Shown here: positions 45,921 to 55,072 of the stretch, one piece after another
How the letters are laid out: each line of letters begins with the position of its first letter
Numbering within the stretch: position 1 is the stretch's first letter
Source: Paenibacillus sp. LHD-117
GTDB lineage: Bacteria > Bacillota > Bacilli > Paenibacillales > Paenibacillaceae
NCBI RefSeq assembly: GCF_030929555.1
Contig: NZ_JAVFVT010000025.1
Location: forward strand, 40,103 to 104,102
Reading direction: 5' to 3'
DNA length: 64,000 nt
Notes under the pieces: model-generated
Databases searched by the model: none
Told to the model about the DNA's origin: nothing
What the model saw: only the letters and a program-made list of their open reading frames with translations
Made by a program: the position numbers and the translations under genes

Positions 45921-46694
45921 TTACGCATTTTTTCCGAAAGTGACGCCGCCATCAATATATAGAGGAGAACCCATCATGAATTTCGATTCATCTGAAGCAA
46001 GGAACAATGCAGCTAAAGCAACATCCTCAGGCAAGCCGAGTTCTTCGCTTAGCTGCCGTTTCTTAAGCGATGCAATCGCAACTTCAGGATCATCATAAGA
46101 AGTCTTCAAGTAATTTTCGACGAAGGGCGTAAGAATTGTACCGGGTAGAAGAGCATTTACACGAATATGGTATGGTGCGTAGTCCACTTGCATCGACTTC
46201 GTCAACGCCAATACCGCTCCCTTAGTCGCTGAATAAGATGCTCTTCTGGCTAGTCCAATTTCTGCAATGCAGGAGGACATGTTGATGATATTTCCAGATT
46301 TACGATTCATCATATGCGGGAGCACATATTTGGATGGCAAGTATACACCGCGAATATTGACCTGAATAACCCGATCCCATGCTTCGGGCTCGATTTCATG
46401 CAGAGCACCGACACCGCTAATTCCCGCATTGTTGAACAGCACATCAATTCGACCATATTTTTCAATAATGTGATCTACCATCCGCATGACGGATTCGGGA
46501 TTGGTGACGTCAGCTTGAATAAAGTCCGCCTGTCCGCCAGCAGCTTGAATCTCCATCATTGTTTCCGTTCCATTTGCTTCGTTCAGATCATTCACGATGA
46601 CGGTTGCGCCTTCACGACCGAACAATAACGCCGTGCTTTTCCCGATACCGGAGCCTGAGCCCGTAATAAGAATCACTTTATTTTCTAATCTCAA
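45921..46694 (-). CDS. SDR family oxidoreductase (sugar or sugar-acid dehydrogenase)
   Basis: A 257-residue short-chain dehydrogenase: cofactor motif TGSGSGIGKS, NNAG, catalytic Ser in INMSSCIAEIG, YxxxK as SYSATKG, and a C-terminal MMGSPLYIDGG. Within this operon it could be the L-fucose (rhamnose) dehydrogenase or the 2-keto-3-deoxy-fuconate 4-dehydrogenase; the sequence alone does not decide. The start is TTG: 46694 has AAGGAGG nine bases away, and 46700 is only three bases from it. The pathway dehydratase (an enolase-superfamily enzyme) is not present in the window. Confidence 0.88.
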   Translation of the reverse strand: MRLENKVILITGSGSGIGKSTALLFGREGATVIVNDLNEANGTETMMEIQAAGGQADFIQADVTNPESVMRMVDHIIEKYGRIDVLFNNAGISGVGALHEIEPEAWDRVIQVNIRGVYLPSKYVLPHMMNRKSGNIINMSSCIAEIGLARRASYSATKGAVLALTKSMQVDYAPYHIRVNALLPGTILTPFVENYLKTSYDDPEVAIASLKKRQLSEELGLPEDVALAALFLASDESKFMMGSPLYIDGGVTFGKNA

Positions 46695-46762
46695 TGACAA
46701 TACCCTCCTTCACAAATTCCATATACCTTTCATCAGTTGGAAAGCGGCATCGGACGCGCAGG

Positions 46763-47509
46763 CTACAATTGAGATAAACGATCCGCTAATTGACGGATTT
46801 CAACAATCGCAATATCCTTCTTCTGCTTCCAGATATGTTGCGGCATCGAACAGCTCACCGCTGCGATAGCTCCGCCTGATCGGGATCGGATGGGGGCCGC
46901 GACACAACTGAATCCCACAATGACTTCTTGCTCGTCAAAGGCGATTCCCTCGTCTTTGATTATTCTTAGTTGTTTGATCAAATCAGCCTTCGTCTTCAAT
47001 GAGTTCTCAGTCGCCCCCACTAATTCCTGACTCGGGTACAATTCATCCAGCACCGTATCCGTTACGAACGACAATAGTACCTTCCCGAGCGCAGTCACAT
47101 GAGCAGGGAACTTCATGCCAGGACCAGAGGCGAGCCTCACCATCGTCGGCGCTTCCTCCTTAGCTAGATATAACACTTCGTTGCCTTCTAGCTTAGCCAA
47201 TTGGATGGTCTCCTGAATGCGATCTCGCGTGACAATCGCTTCTCGATGGAACGACGCGACAATATCTTGACCTTGCACATAAGAATTGCCCCATCTCCCC
47301 GTCGCGGATCCTATGGCATACGTATCATTAGCATCTCTATCAATCCAATTGAGCGCTTCCATCGTGTTTAATAGAGAGTACATAGAGCTCTTATGGATCC
47401 CCAAATGATTGGACAGATCAATTAATCGATATTGATAAGATTCTTCTGCTATAAAACGTAAAATCCCGTCTGCTTTCTCCAATGCGGGTACCCAATACTT
47501 TTTGTCCAT
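46763..47509 (-). CDS. IclR family transcription regulator
   Basis: A 248-residue regulator. The N-terminal winged helix contains YRLIDLSNHLGIHKSSMYSL; the effector domain has KFPAHVTALGKVLLSF and IAFDEQEVIVGFSCVAAPIR, followed by GGAIAAVSCSMP, as in IclR/KdgR proteins. It precedes the SDR operon by 68 bases on the same strand, so it probably regulates that sugar-acid pathway in response to one of its intermediates and may be cotranscribed. AAGGTG lies before ATG 47509. Confidence 0.92.
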   Translation of the reverse strand: MDKKYWVPALEKADGILRFIAEESYQYRLIDLSNHLGIHKSSMYSLLNTMEALNWIDRDANDTYAIGSATGRWGNSYVQGQDIVASFHREAIVTRDRIQETIQLAKLEGNEVLYLAKEEAPTMVRLASGPGMKFPAHVTALGKVLLSFVTDTVLDELYPSQELVGATENSLKTKADLIKQLRIIKDEGIAFDEQEVIVGFSCVAAPIRSRSGGAIAAVSCSMPQHIWKQKKDIAIVEIRQLADRLSQL

Positions 47510-47598
47510 GCCACCACACCTTAAACATTATAGAAAACCAAGTTTATTATATAAATCGATTTTACTATTATTATGTATGTTTAGCAATGTTCATTTTC

Positions 47599-47649
47599 AA
47601 AAAAAAGACGACAGCTCCTACGCAGGTTGCATAGGATGCTATCGTCTTT
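47599..47649 (-). terminator. Terminator after the dioxygenase gene
   Basis: On the minus strand a long stem (AAAGACGATAGC with GCTGTCGTCTTT, plus an inner CCTA/TAGG) is followed by eight T. It lies 20 bases past the stop of the PhyH-like gene. Confidence 0.9.
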
Positions 47650-47668
47650 ACGATGAATCGATGTACGA

Positions 47669-48412
47669 TTAATACAATGGATACTTTTGGCGAAGATCCT
47701 CTCGGTGGAGAACATTGGAATCCTCGCGAATATAATGGCAAACGTACGAGCGGCGCCAGCGGTCCGCACTCCGATTCTTCGTAGACGAATGAATCAACAA
47801 TTCACTAAAAAATAGGATGTCTCCCTTTTCCATTGGAACTGGAATTTGTATAGAAGTATCAACGCCTTCCGTCTCTTCCGTATGCGACTCATGCTCCTCT
47901 AAGTTTCGAACAGCGCCATGCGGCAACAGCCCTAGCTTATGCGTGCCCGGCATCACCCATAAACAGCCGTTCTCGGTATCGACCTTTTCCTCCATCGCTA
48001 CCCAGGCAGCAATCATTGTCATGGGATCGTTCTTAATATAATAATAATCCTGATGGGCTGCCTGACCTGGAGAGCCTGGCTCTTTATAAAAATACATGCT
48101 CTGTACGCAAACGGCTTCTTTTCCCATCAGTTGCGCAAGCGCTCCGCGAATGATCGCATTCTTCATCATTTGTCGCGAGAAGCTGTCGTGTTTGTGGGGA
48201 TTAAACAATCGAACGGCATATTTTTTGTTTTTGTCGCATGTTGCCCACTCTGGCATCGGATCTTGATTTCGTATATCATAGATGTGTCCATTAAAAGCAT
48301 CGATAATGTCTTCACTCATCCCCTTCTTGAATAAGAAGTAACCTTGCTCTCTGAAAAACGCAATTTGCGACTCCGTTAAAGGTGTAGAGGGGCTCGTATA
48401 AGTTCCGTTCAT
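47669..48412 (-). CDS. Phytanoyl-CoA dioxygenase (PhyH) family protein
   Basis: A 247-residue Fe(II)/2-oxoglutarate oxygenase-like protein. The HxD iron ligands are in QAAHQDYYYI, the distal His is probably in ELLIHSSTKNRSADRWRRSY, and an Arg for 2-oxoglutarate follows. TENGCLWVMPGTHKLGLLPH is the usual PhyH core. It is a single-gene unit with its own terminator, divergent from an AraC regulator across about 140 bases, so the two probably form a regulator-target pair. The substrate is unknown; members of this family often hydroxylate small molecules or sugars. AAGGAG lies eight bases before ATG 48412. Confidence 0.88.
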   Translation of the reverse strand: MNGTYTSPSTPLTESQIAFFREQGYFLFKKGMSEDIIDAFNGHIYDIRNQDPMPEWATCDKNKKYAVRLFNPHKHDSFSRQMMKNAIIRGALAQLMGKEAVCVQSMYFYKEPGSPGQAAHQDYYYIKNDPMTMIAAWVAMEEKVDTENGCLWVMPGTHKLGLLPHGAVRNLEEHESHTEETEGVDTSIQIPVPMEKGDILFFSELLIHSSTKNRSADRWRRSYVCHYIREDSNVLHREDLRQKYPLY

Positions 48413-48555
48413 CACGCATTCTCCTTCAGCAGTTTTATCATTTACTTTCTACATTAAGGGTACTTTGAATGAGCTTGCTTCACAATATCTGTAATCTTTA
48501 TAATTGTATCTATAATTGATATTTCAATTGCGCGAATGCTACTGGAGAGATGCTT

Positions 48556-49368
48556 ATGCAAGAGGAAAAACTAAACATCCCGTTCGATACCTTAAAATCC
48601 GCCGTTGCTGGATCGATTGTTTACCCCCCTGGCGGTCGATTCGGCCCCCGAATCCAGCAAGATATTCAGCTTGTCATGCTCTACACCGGAGAAATGAACG
48701 TAACCATCGATGGACGTCATGTCCGGGTATTGCCCGGCCAATTAATCCTTCTGAAGCCCGGTCACGAAGAAACTTTCATCTTCTCCAAAACCGAGCAATC
48801 ATGGCATCGTTGGATTGCCATTCATATGAACGAGCTTCCCGAACATACACGAGATGCCTTATACCAGCTACCCGAATGTCTTCCCTTAACAGAAGAGATG
48901 ACGCGGCTAACCGATCTTATGCTCGACGTCCAGCGCCAAGTTCCAAGTGACGATCCCTCTGCTCTAAGCCTAGGACTCTCCGCGATTCACCTGTATCCGA
49001 TTGAATCGAAGAGAGTGCTTCTCCAGAAGGAAAAGCACCCTGCGGTATATGCTACTTTAATGTGGATCCATGATCATTATGCGGATGAGATTTCTCTTGA
49101 ACGGCTAGCTCAGCAAGCTAACCTCTCTCCCGAGCATCTCCTACGATTATTTAAGTCAAATATTCAATCGACGCCTATTCACTATCTATGGGAATATCGG
49201 GTCAATAAGGCCATTGAGCTGCTTACCAGCACCGGATTAACCATCTCGGAAATCGCCCATCGCTGCGGTTTTAAGACATCGCATCACTTTGCGAGGCTGA
49301 TCAAAAAATTTACGGGAAAAACGGCAACAACAATAAGGCAATCCTCTTGGAACTACTTACATAAGTGA
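48556..49368 (+). CDS. AraC family transcription regulator with cupin sensor
   Basis: A 270-residue regulator: N-terminal cupin-like domain (about 20-110; LVMLYTGEMNVTIDGRHVRV, then LLKPGHEETFIF) and C-terminal double helix-turn-helix (about 170-265; SLERLAQQANLSPEHLLRLF and ISEIAHRCGFKTSHHFARLI). ATG 48556 is chosen because TGGAGAG is nine bases away; ATG 48550 is too close to it. It is divergent from the dioxygenase and convergent with the first giant GH29-like gene. By family it senses a sugar and activates neighbouring genes, possibly including the secreted enzymes. Confidence 0.9.
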   Translation: MQEEKLNIPFDTLKSAVAGSIVYPPGGRFGPRIQQDIQLVMLYTGEMNVTIDGRHVRVLPGQLILLKPGHEETFIFSKTEQSWHRWIAIHMNELPEHTRDALYQLPECLPLTEEMTRLTDLMLDVQRQVPSDDPSALSLGLSAIHLYPIESKRVLLQKEKHPAVYATLMWIHDHYADEISLERLAQQANLSPEHLLRLFKSNIQSTPIHYLWEYRVNKAIELLTSTGLTISEIAHRCGFKTSHHFARLIKKFTGKTATTIRQSSWNYLHK

Positions 49369-49388
49369 CATGCCTCAAACTGGAGTCG

Positions 49389-49418
49389 AAAAAAAGGGAA
49401 AGGCTCAGCGCCTTCCCC
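49389..49418 (-). terminator. Terminator after the first GH29-like gene
   Basis: A stem GGGAAAGGC with GCCTTCCCC (one mismatch) and a 5-base loop, followed by seven T on the minus strand, 10 bases past the stop. It may also help end the converging AraC gene. Confidence 0.8.
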
Positions 49419-49427
49419 TATTCGTCG

Positions 49428-50249
49428 TTACCCTAGTATCAATCTAGCAATCGCCGCCAGATCAACGATATCTATTTTACCGTCGTCATTCATATCCGCT
49501 TTCTCGTACATCGCCCAATCCGCATCCGTCGACTTCTTGCCATAGCTTGCTGCGATGATGCCAAGATCGCCAAGGCTAACTTTGCCGTCGCCATTCAAAT
49601 CGCCCGCAACTGCTGCATTGACGGAGTCTCTAAATGCTTGCAACGCTGCCTGCAATTGAGTGATTGCTCCATCCACTTGCTCCTGTGTAGCTCCGCTTTG
49701 ACCCGCAACTGCACTGGCAAGATCAATGGCCGCTTGCAGAATCGCTTTCGAACCACCTGGATACTGACCGATTCCAGTTCCTTCCGCCGCTGAATCATGC
49801 GATGCTTGCGCGTTCGCAATTAGCGTCTGCAATGCCGCTTTGTCCACGACAACAATTTCAATCGTGTGCGGGGAACCATTGTCCACAGTCGTTTCGATTC
49901 CGTCTGCACCCGCAACAGTTGCGTCGGTTACGTAGACGGAGCTCGTTACATTTGCGCCAACCGGATTAGCCTTGAAGTTCAGCTTCAGTACAGGTGCCGT
50001 CTGTTTGATAGCGCCTCCGGCCCCCGAGCTTGCGAGCAGAATGCGAACCTCGCCTTCTCCTTCTTGTTGTCCGACGATCGTAAATCCGCTTTGCAAGGCT
50101 TCGCCTGACAGGAATTCGACTTGAGCCGGGTCATAATGAATCGTTTGATCCATTGCATACACATGTTCTGCAACATTGCTGAGCGTGTAGGTGACATCGA
50201 AGGAATCGCCCGCAATGACACTACTTGCTCCGGTAGCTGTAAGACTGTA
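49428..50249 (-). repeat. Cohesin-FIVAR-dockerin cassette, copy 1
   Basis: The last 822 bases of this gene, coding for 273 residues plus the stop, recur as direct copies at 55073-55894 and 62006-62827. Long stretches match base for base; copy 1 has the most differences. The similarity stops sharply where the cohesin begins (YSLTATG). Confidence 0.88.
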
Positions 50250-53200
50250 ACCGGCTTCGACTACGGCAATTCCGTTGATTGCCACTTCCAGCAGATCAAG
50301 GTTAGCGGAATTGCCGCCATTCGGGAACAACAATCTTACGTGCTTCGATACTCCCTCCACTGCATAAACAGTAGAGAAACCAAAGTATGCGCCGCCAGTC
50401 GGTGGAGTAACCTCACTGATCGTGTTCCAGCTTTCACCATCTTCGCTGATTTGAATCTGCATCTTTTTTGGCGTGTTGTAGTAGCTTTGATTCAACGTAT
50501 TGAAATGGATAGCGACATTCTTGAGATCGGCTTCATGCTGCAATTCAAAGGCGATCCACGATTCGCCATTACCAGACACAGACCATTTGGAGTTATCCGT
50601 TGTCGCGCCTTCAATTAATGAACCGTCACCCGCTTTGTCTGGCGTGAAGCTCCCTTGACTGCCGCTTGCTGAAATTACCGCTCCCTTGGTCATATTCCCA
50701 AAGGGCTGAAGATCCATAAAAACTCGGTTGGATGTAAAGGTTTGCCCATCCAATTCAACCTCTGCCCAAATGACTGCTCTTGTTGGCTCGGAGACAGGTT
50801 TTGGAACAACCTTGCCATTAGCGAAGGTAACGATATCGGATTCAGTAATAGAGATGGGCTCGTATACAGTTCCGTCTTTCAGATTAACAATGCCCGACTT
50901 CATCGTAATCGTTGCCCCATGAAGTCCAATGGCTCCGCCTTTTAACGAACGACCTTCCAGCGTGTAATCCACTTGATCGTAGCTCGCGAATTCTCCATAA
51001 GCTTCCCTATCATTAATCCATAGAGATGCGCCGATCATCGTATCCTTGATATACACCTTGCCGTCCTTAACGGTAACTTCCAGAACGTCTGATTGCTCAA
51101 CGCCTTGATAGATTCCGCTTACGGTAATCGCTGCCGTTCCATCCGCGATCGCTCGAACGACTCCATTAGCATCAACCGATGCAATTTGTGGTTGATTGCT
51201 AGTGAATGTAACTTGCTCGATACGCGCCTTCAATGCGGGATATGTCATATATCCCTCCACATTGACCTGCAGCGAATCAGGCGTCATTTGCTTGCCCGTT
51301 GCAATGAGATGGGTAAGCTTGTATTTTCTTTCCGGATGATCCGTAACCAGCTTCACGATCGTATCCACAGGATCGCGTGTAACGCCAGTCAAGTCAATCG
51401 TGACGCTTTCGCCGTCCTGCGTGAAGTTCAACGATACGTCTTCATTAAGCCACGAAACCTGTGTAACGGTGTCCTTCACAGGGCTGATCGTAAGTGAATT
51501 CCCATTGTAGCCTTTCTTGCCGTCTGGTCCTTCAATCAGATGCAGATAGATATTATTGTCTCTGGACATGGCATATCCCCAATCAGGGCCTTTGCCGCTT
51601 TCAAATTTGGCTATATTTCCTTTTCCATCATCCGTGTAACCGAAGCCATTCAAGAAATATGGCATCGTGCCCGTTGTAGATTCATGCCGTTCCGGCTTGC
51701 CTTCCGGTGCAAACCATGCAGCAAGTCCTTCGCGAACATCAATAAATTCTTGCAGCGCTTTAGGATATCTGGTTGCAATGTTTTCGGGGCTGTCCCAATT
51801 CGGGCCGCGGCTCATAATCGGCATTTGATCGTTGTTATCGACAAAGCCTCGGCCTGCGTTCATAACCATTTCTTTCGCAACTTGTCTGTAGTCATCGCGC
51901 TTTTCATAATACGGCGTGTAGTTATTAAGCGTATGAACGGATTTCCACGGCTCTGCAATCGTCCGCTTCGTCAGGTTGGAACCGCCGCCGCTTGCATAGA
52001 TATGGCTTGACTCGGTCGTCCTAAGATCCGGATCTCCATATTCCACAGTCCATGCATTGGCATTAATAATAATGTCATCGCTATAGTTGCGCACATTGCT
52101 GTACATCACATCATAGTTAGCGTTAGGCATGGCCTGCGGACCGTCGAAATAAAGATAGGCAGGATCGTAACGCAGAATCAGGTCTTCTACATTCTGTACA
52201 AACACATCGGTAGAATTATGCTGCAAACCGCCGCCCTCTGTCGCGTAATACAAACCAAACTTTATTCCATAACGTTTGACCGATTCTTCAAAGGCTTTGA
52301 GACCGTCCTTCACCTTCCCGTTCTCATCCTTAGGCATATACAGATTGCGACTATGCTTAGGATCGGCAAATTTGGATGGCCAGTAATAGTTTTGCTGCAA
52401 GGCTTCCACAGAAACAAGCGAATGTCCCTGTGCTTTTGCACGCTGCGCCCATAGGTCTATCGAGTAATTCGGATCCACAAACCATTGGTATATAGGTCCC
52501 GTATGGGAAAGCGCTGATACTCTTCCTTCTTCAAACCAGCGATTTGGACGATCCTTGACTTCGATCGCAAATTCTTTGGTTGTTGTAGCATTAAGGCTAT
52601 CGGTCACTTCGACCGTAAAGGAGTATGTGCCAACTGCTGCTTGAACAAATCCTTCGATCGTGCCGTTCGTGTTGAGTGTTAATCCATCTGGAAGGGCACC
52701 CTCCGATACTGTCCATGTATAGCCCGGCTCACCTCCGCTAGCCATAAACTGGAACGGAGAAGCGGATAAGGCATGCTTGGCCGTGTAGTTCGATTTATTC
52801 CAAACATATGGCCACTCTGAATACCCTTTCGGCAGGATATTCGTCGGCAACTCCTTATCTTGAGCCGTATCATCGGCGCTTAATCCTTGCGTAGCAATCG
52901 ACAATGCTTCATGATCTCCTGTAACGGAATACGTAAGATTATCCACTTTATTGCCATTGATATCCGTCACGCGACCGTAGAATCCGAGATAAGATACATT
53001 CGCATCCTGTGCCATCGGTACGCCGTTCGCATTACGATCCTCGGTGAAGCTATGCTTGATTTGTAATAATATTTTATTCCAGCCTGCTTTTAATTTAATA
53101 TTGGCGATGCTCATATCCTTCTGTACTTCGGCAGCTACCGATGGCTTCGTTATCGCAATATCATTGACGAACAAGCGGTTTACGCTGCTGGACCCGAATC

Positions 53201-54623
53201 TGAACTGGGCATTTTGCTCATTGGGGCTGTAGACATAGGTATGCGCATACACATACTTATTCTGTGTATCGATCCCTTTCTTCACTGTATAGTAGCCATA
53301 CAGATCCTGGTAATCATCGTAGTTTCTATTCCATATCCGATCATCAAAATATTCCCATTGCTGATTGTTCTCACCGCTAGTCAAGGCTTCGCCTATTTTC
53401 GGCGTAATATAAGCTGTCGGTTCCGGATCTTCGGTATCAATAATCCCATCGCCGTCGAATACATTCACTTCCGTTAAACCTAACCCGACGTTTTTCAAAT
53501 TTTTCTGCCCGTCATGCACAATCAGCAGTTCTACCTTCGAAACATTGTTCACGGCCTGTTCAAGCGTTACAACACCAGGATTCTTTCCCAAAGGATCGAT
53601 ATCGGTAATTGTACCCGTCCCCAAAACTCCATTACTCGCATCCTTAAGCGTGTAATTGACCTGTTGAACATCGGATGTGTTGGCCGGCCAAGCTGCATTG
53701 TGCCGGTCAAACACTTCGATTTGCTTCACTTTAATAGGTTGATTCCAAGATAAATTTAAGGTCGGTGCCGGATCCCAGCTCGGCCAAGTAGATGGTGCGC
53801 CGCCCGTATCATGCATTTGCGAGATCCACTCGGTGCCCTTATCGCCGTCAATTGCAAATTTTGGGATCTTTGAAGCTGAATCTGTTCCACCTGGGAATCC
53901 GACAGCGCCTGTTTTCCAAGTGGAACTGGCAGTCGCTGAAGCCACTCTAGCCCAGTTCCCATCTATCGGTCTGTCTATGTCAGCAGGATCCGATAGCGAA
54001 GCTTCATATACCTCCAGTTCACTAACCCCTGTAATACTAGGATAAGGTGATCGGCCTTTATCGATTTCAACCTTCATTTCCACAACATTTGTGAGAGCAG
54101 TACTCGGCGTAAATATAGTTGGTTTGCTCGAATCACTGGACGTACTATCTACCCTGATCGTCTCCGAGGTTGTGCCATCTTCAAATGTAAAGGTGAGGTG
54201 ATAATACTGATTGACGTGTCTGCCATCTCCCCACTGCGCAATCGTTACAGCACCAACTTTAATAGGAGTTTCCCACTCGAAATTCAACCAAGGGGCATTA
54301 TCATTTTCAGTTACCCACTGATTTCTCGTGCTGCCGTCAACAACGAAAGCAGGTGGATTGGATGCGAAAGTCGCCGATGAAGCCGTAATATTCGCCGATG
54401 GCGCCACATTTTTATTTTCTGGAATAACCGTGCCGTAGATTTCATCCGCAACTGCCGAATCATAGGGTCCCGCTACCAGCCAGCTGTTAATAAACGGTGC
54501 ATTTCCTGATGCCTGCTGTGCATTGACCTGTGGAACATTTGCTCCGAAAGTGAACATCCCAACGAGCATGGACGATGCTACACCAACAGAAATTGCTTTC
54601 TTCACACGCTTTTTCAGCTTCAA
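49428..54623 (-). CDS. Giant secreted GH29-like enzyme with cohesin, FIVAR and dockerin modules
   Basis: A protein of about 1730 residues. In numbering from the first TTG at 54629: signal peptide (1-38, ending VNAQQA); two F5/8-type C (CBM32-like) domains (about 72-208, 228-392); a beta accessory domain (420-570); a putative-Ig He_PIG domain (622-693); a GH29-like catalytic barrel (about 697-1100); a Big_2 Ig-like domain (1120-1188); a third F5/8-type C domain (1312-1455); cohesin (1461-1597); FIVAR (1597-1672); and type I dockerin (1675-1733) with two calcium loops (GDLNGDGKVSLGDLG and ADMNDDGKIDIVDL). FGLYYATEGG and the presumed nucleophile Asp829 in YLYFDG mark the fucosidase fold, but the HHDG fucose-binding motif is absent. 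TTG 54623 is preferred because GAGGGG is six bases away. The fucose-type pathway nearby suggests deoxy-sugar glycans as substrates (inferred). Confidence 0.87.
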   Translation of the reverse strand: MKLKKRVKKAISVGVASSMLVGMFTFGANVPQVNAQQASGNAPFINSWLVAGPYDSAVADEIYGTVIPENKNVAPSANITASSATFASNPPAFVVDGSTRNQWVTENDNAPWLNFEWETPIKVGAVTIAQWGDGRHVNQYYHLTFTFEDGTTSETIRVDSTSSDSSKPTIFTPSTALTNVVEMKVEIDKGRSPYPSITGVSELEVYEASLSDPADIDRPIDGNWARVASATASSTWKTGAVGFPGGTDSASKIPKFAIDGDKGTEWISQMHDTGGAPSTWPSWDPAPTLNLSWNQPIKVKQIEVFDRHNAAWPANTSDVQQVNYTLKDASNGVLGTGTITDIDPLGKNPGVVTLEQAVNNVSKVELLIVHDGQKNLKNVGLGLTEVNVFDGDGIIDTEDPEPTAYITPKIGEALTSGENNQQWEYFDDRIWNRNYDDYQDLYGYYTVKKGIDTQNKYVYAHTYVYSPNEQNAQFRFGSSSVNRLFVNDIAITKPSVAAEVQKDMSIANIKLKAGWNKILLQIKHSFTEDRNANGVPMAQDANVSYLGFYGRVTDINGNKVDNLTYSVTGDHEALSIATQGLSADDTAQDKELPTNILPKGYSEWPYVWNKSNYTAKHALSASPFQFMASGGEPGYTWTVSEGALPDGLTLNTNGTIEGFVQAAVGTYSFTVEVTDSLNATTTKEFAIEVKDRPNRWFEEGRVSALSHTGPIYQWFVDPNYSIDLWAQRAKAQGHSLVSVEALQQNYYWPSKFADPKHSRNLYMPKDENGKVKDGLKAFEESVKRYGIKFGLYYATEGGGLQHNSTDVFVQNVEDLILRYDPAYLYFDGPQAMPNANYDVMYSNVRNYSDDIIINANAWTVEYGDPDLRTTESSHIYASGGGSNLTKRTIAEPWKSVHTLNNYTPYYEKRDDYRQVAKEMVMNAGRGFVDNNDQMPIMSRGPNWDSPENIATRYPKALQEFIDVREGLAAWFAPEGKPERHESTTGTMPYFLNGFGYTDDGKGNIAKFESGKGPDWGYAMSRDNNIYLHLIEGPDGKKGYNGNSLTISPVKDTVTQVSWLNEDVSLNFTQDGESVTIDLTGVTRDPVDTIVKLVTDHPERKYKLTHLIATGKQMTPDSLQVNVEGYMTYPALKARIEQVTFTSNQPQIASVDANGVVRAIADGTAAITVSGIYQGVEQSDVLEVTVKDGKVYIKDTMIGASLWINDREAYGEFASYDQVDYTLEGRSLKGGAIGLHGATITMKSGIVNLKDGTVYEPISITESDIVTFANGKVVPKPVSEPTRAVIWAEVELDGQTFTSNRVFMDLQPFGNMTKGAVISASGSQGSFTPDKAGDGSLIEGATTDNSKWSVSGNGESWIAFELQHEADLKNVAIHFNTLNQSYYNTPKKMQIQISEDGESWNTISEVTPPTGGAYFGFSTVYAVEGVSKHVRLLFPNGGNSANLDLLEVAINGIAVVEAGYSLTATGASSVIAGDSFDVTYTLSNVAEHVYAMDQTIHYDPAQVEFLSGEALQSGFTIVGQQEGEGEVRILLASSGAGGAIKQTAPVLKLNFKANPVGANVTSSVYVTDATVAGADGIETTVDNGSPHTIEIVVVDKAALQTLIANAQASHDSAAEGTGIGQYPGGSKAILQAAIDLASAVAGQSGATQEQVDGAITQLQAALQAFRDSVNAAVAGDLNGDGKVSLGDLGIIAASYGKKSTDADWAMYEKADMNDDGKIDIVDLAAIARLILG

Positions 54624-54731
54624 TTTCAACCCCTCTTTTCATTTTCAATAATTGCAACCCTATAGTAACGAACACATCAAAGTATAAACACACGAAAAAG
54701 TAAGATTTCCTCTTATATGCCTCAATCAAGC

Positions 54732-54756
54732 TTCTCTAAAATGAACGCATTTCACT
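54732..54756. promoter_or_regulatory. Shared 25-base upstream motif, copy 1
   Basis: A motif starting TTCTCTAAAA and ending ATTTCACT, identical at 22 of 25 positions to 61928-61952 while the flanks differ. Both copies lie upstream of a giant GH29-like gene, in the same orientation (109 bases before this start). A regulator-binding site is plausible. Confidence 0.5.
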
Positions 54757-54814
54757 GATTTTTGGATATGTGGTATGTTTATTTGCTGGCCGCGCTGCTC
54801 CACCTCTCCATTGC

Positions 54815-54999
54815 GTAACGGTTGCCATCGCGCTTATTTCGTCTGTTGAACACATTTCTATAATCTAACGGTTGTGAGCGAGGCTATTTGGTGGGAATCC
54901 GTCCATTTCACCTGTTTGTGAACCCAATAAGCTCTAAGGCAACCGTTAGCAACGGATCCCCCTATTTTTACACCCAATAGGCTCCACGGCATCCGTTAG
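54815..54999. repeat. 185-base four-unit intergenic repeat element, copy B
   Basis: Four 26-base units (54815-54840 and 54865-54890 direct; 54924-54949 and 54974-54999 inverted) with the same 50-59-50 spacing as the element at 9099-9283. Units begin CTAACGG (GTAACGG in the first). The inner units pair through CTAACGGTTG. It fills most of the 443-base gap between the two giant genes, between the terminator of one and the upstream motif of the other. The rest of that gap shows no coding signal. Confidence 0.8.
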
Positions 55000-55031
55000 C
55001 GCATGAACAAAGTAACTTATACGAGAATGTT

Positions 55032-55060
55032 AAAAAGGGGGAAGCCCATAGGCCTCCCCC
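55032..55060 (-). terminator. Terminator after the second GH29-like gene
   Basis: A 10-bp stem (GGGGGAGGCC with GGCTTCCCCC, one non-Watson-Crick pair) and a 4-base loop, followed by TTTTT on the minus strand, 12 bases past the stop. Confidence 0.88.
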
Positions 55061-55072
55061 CCCCTCTTGCAG

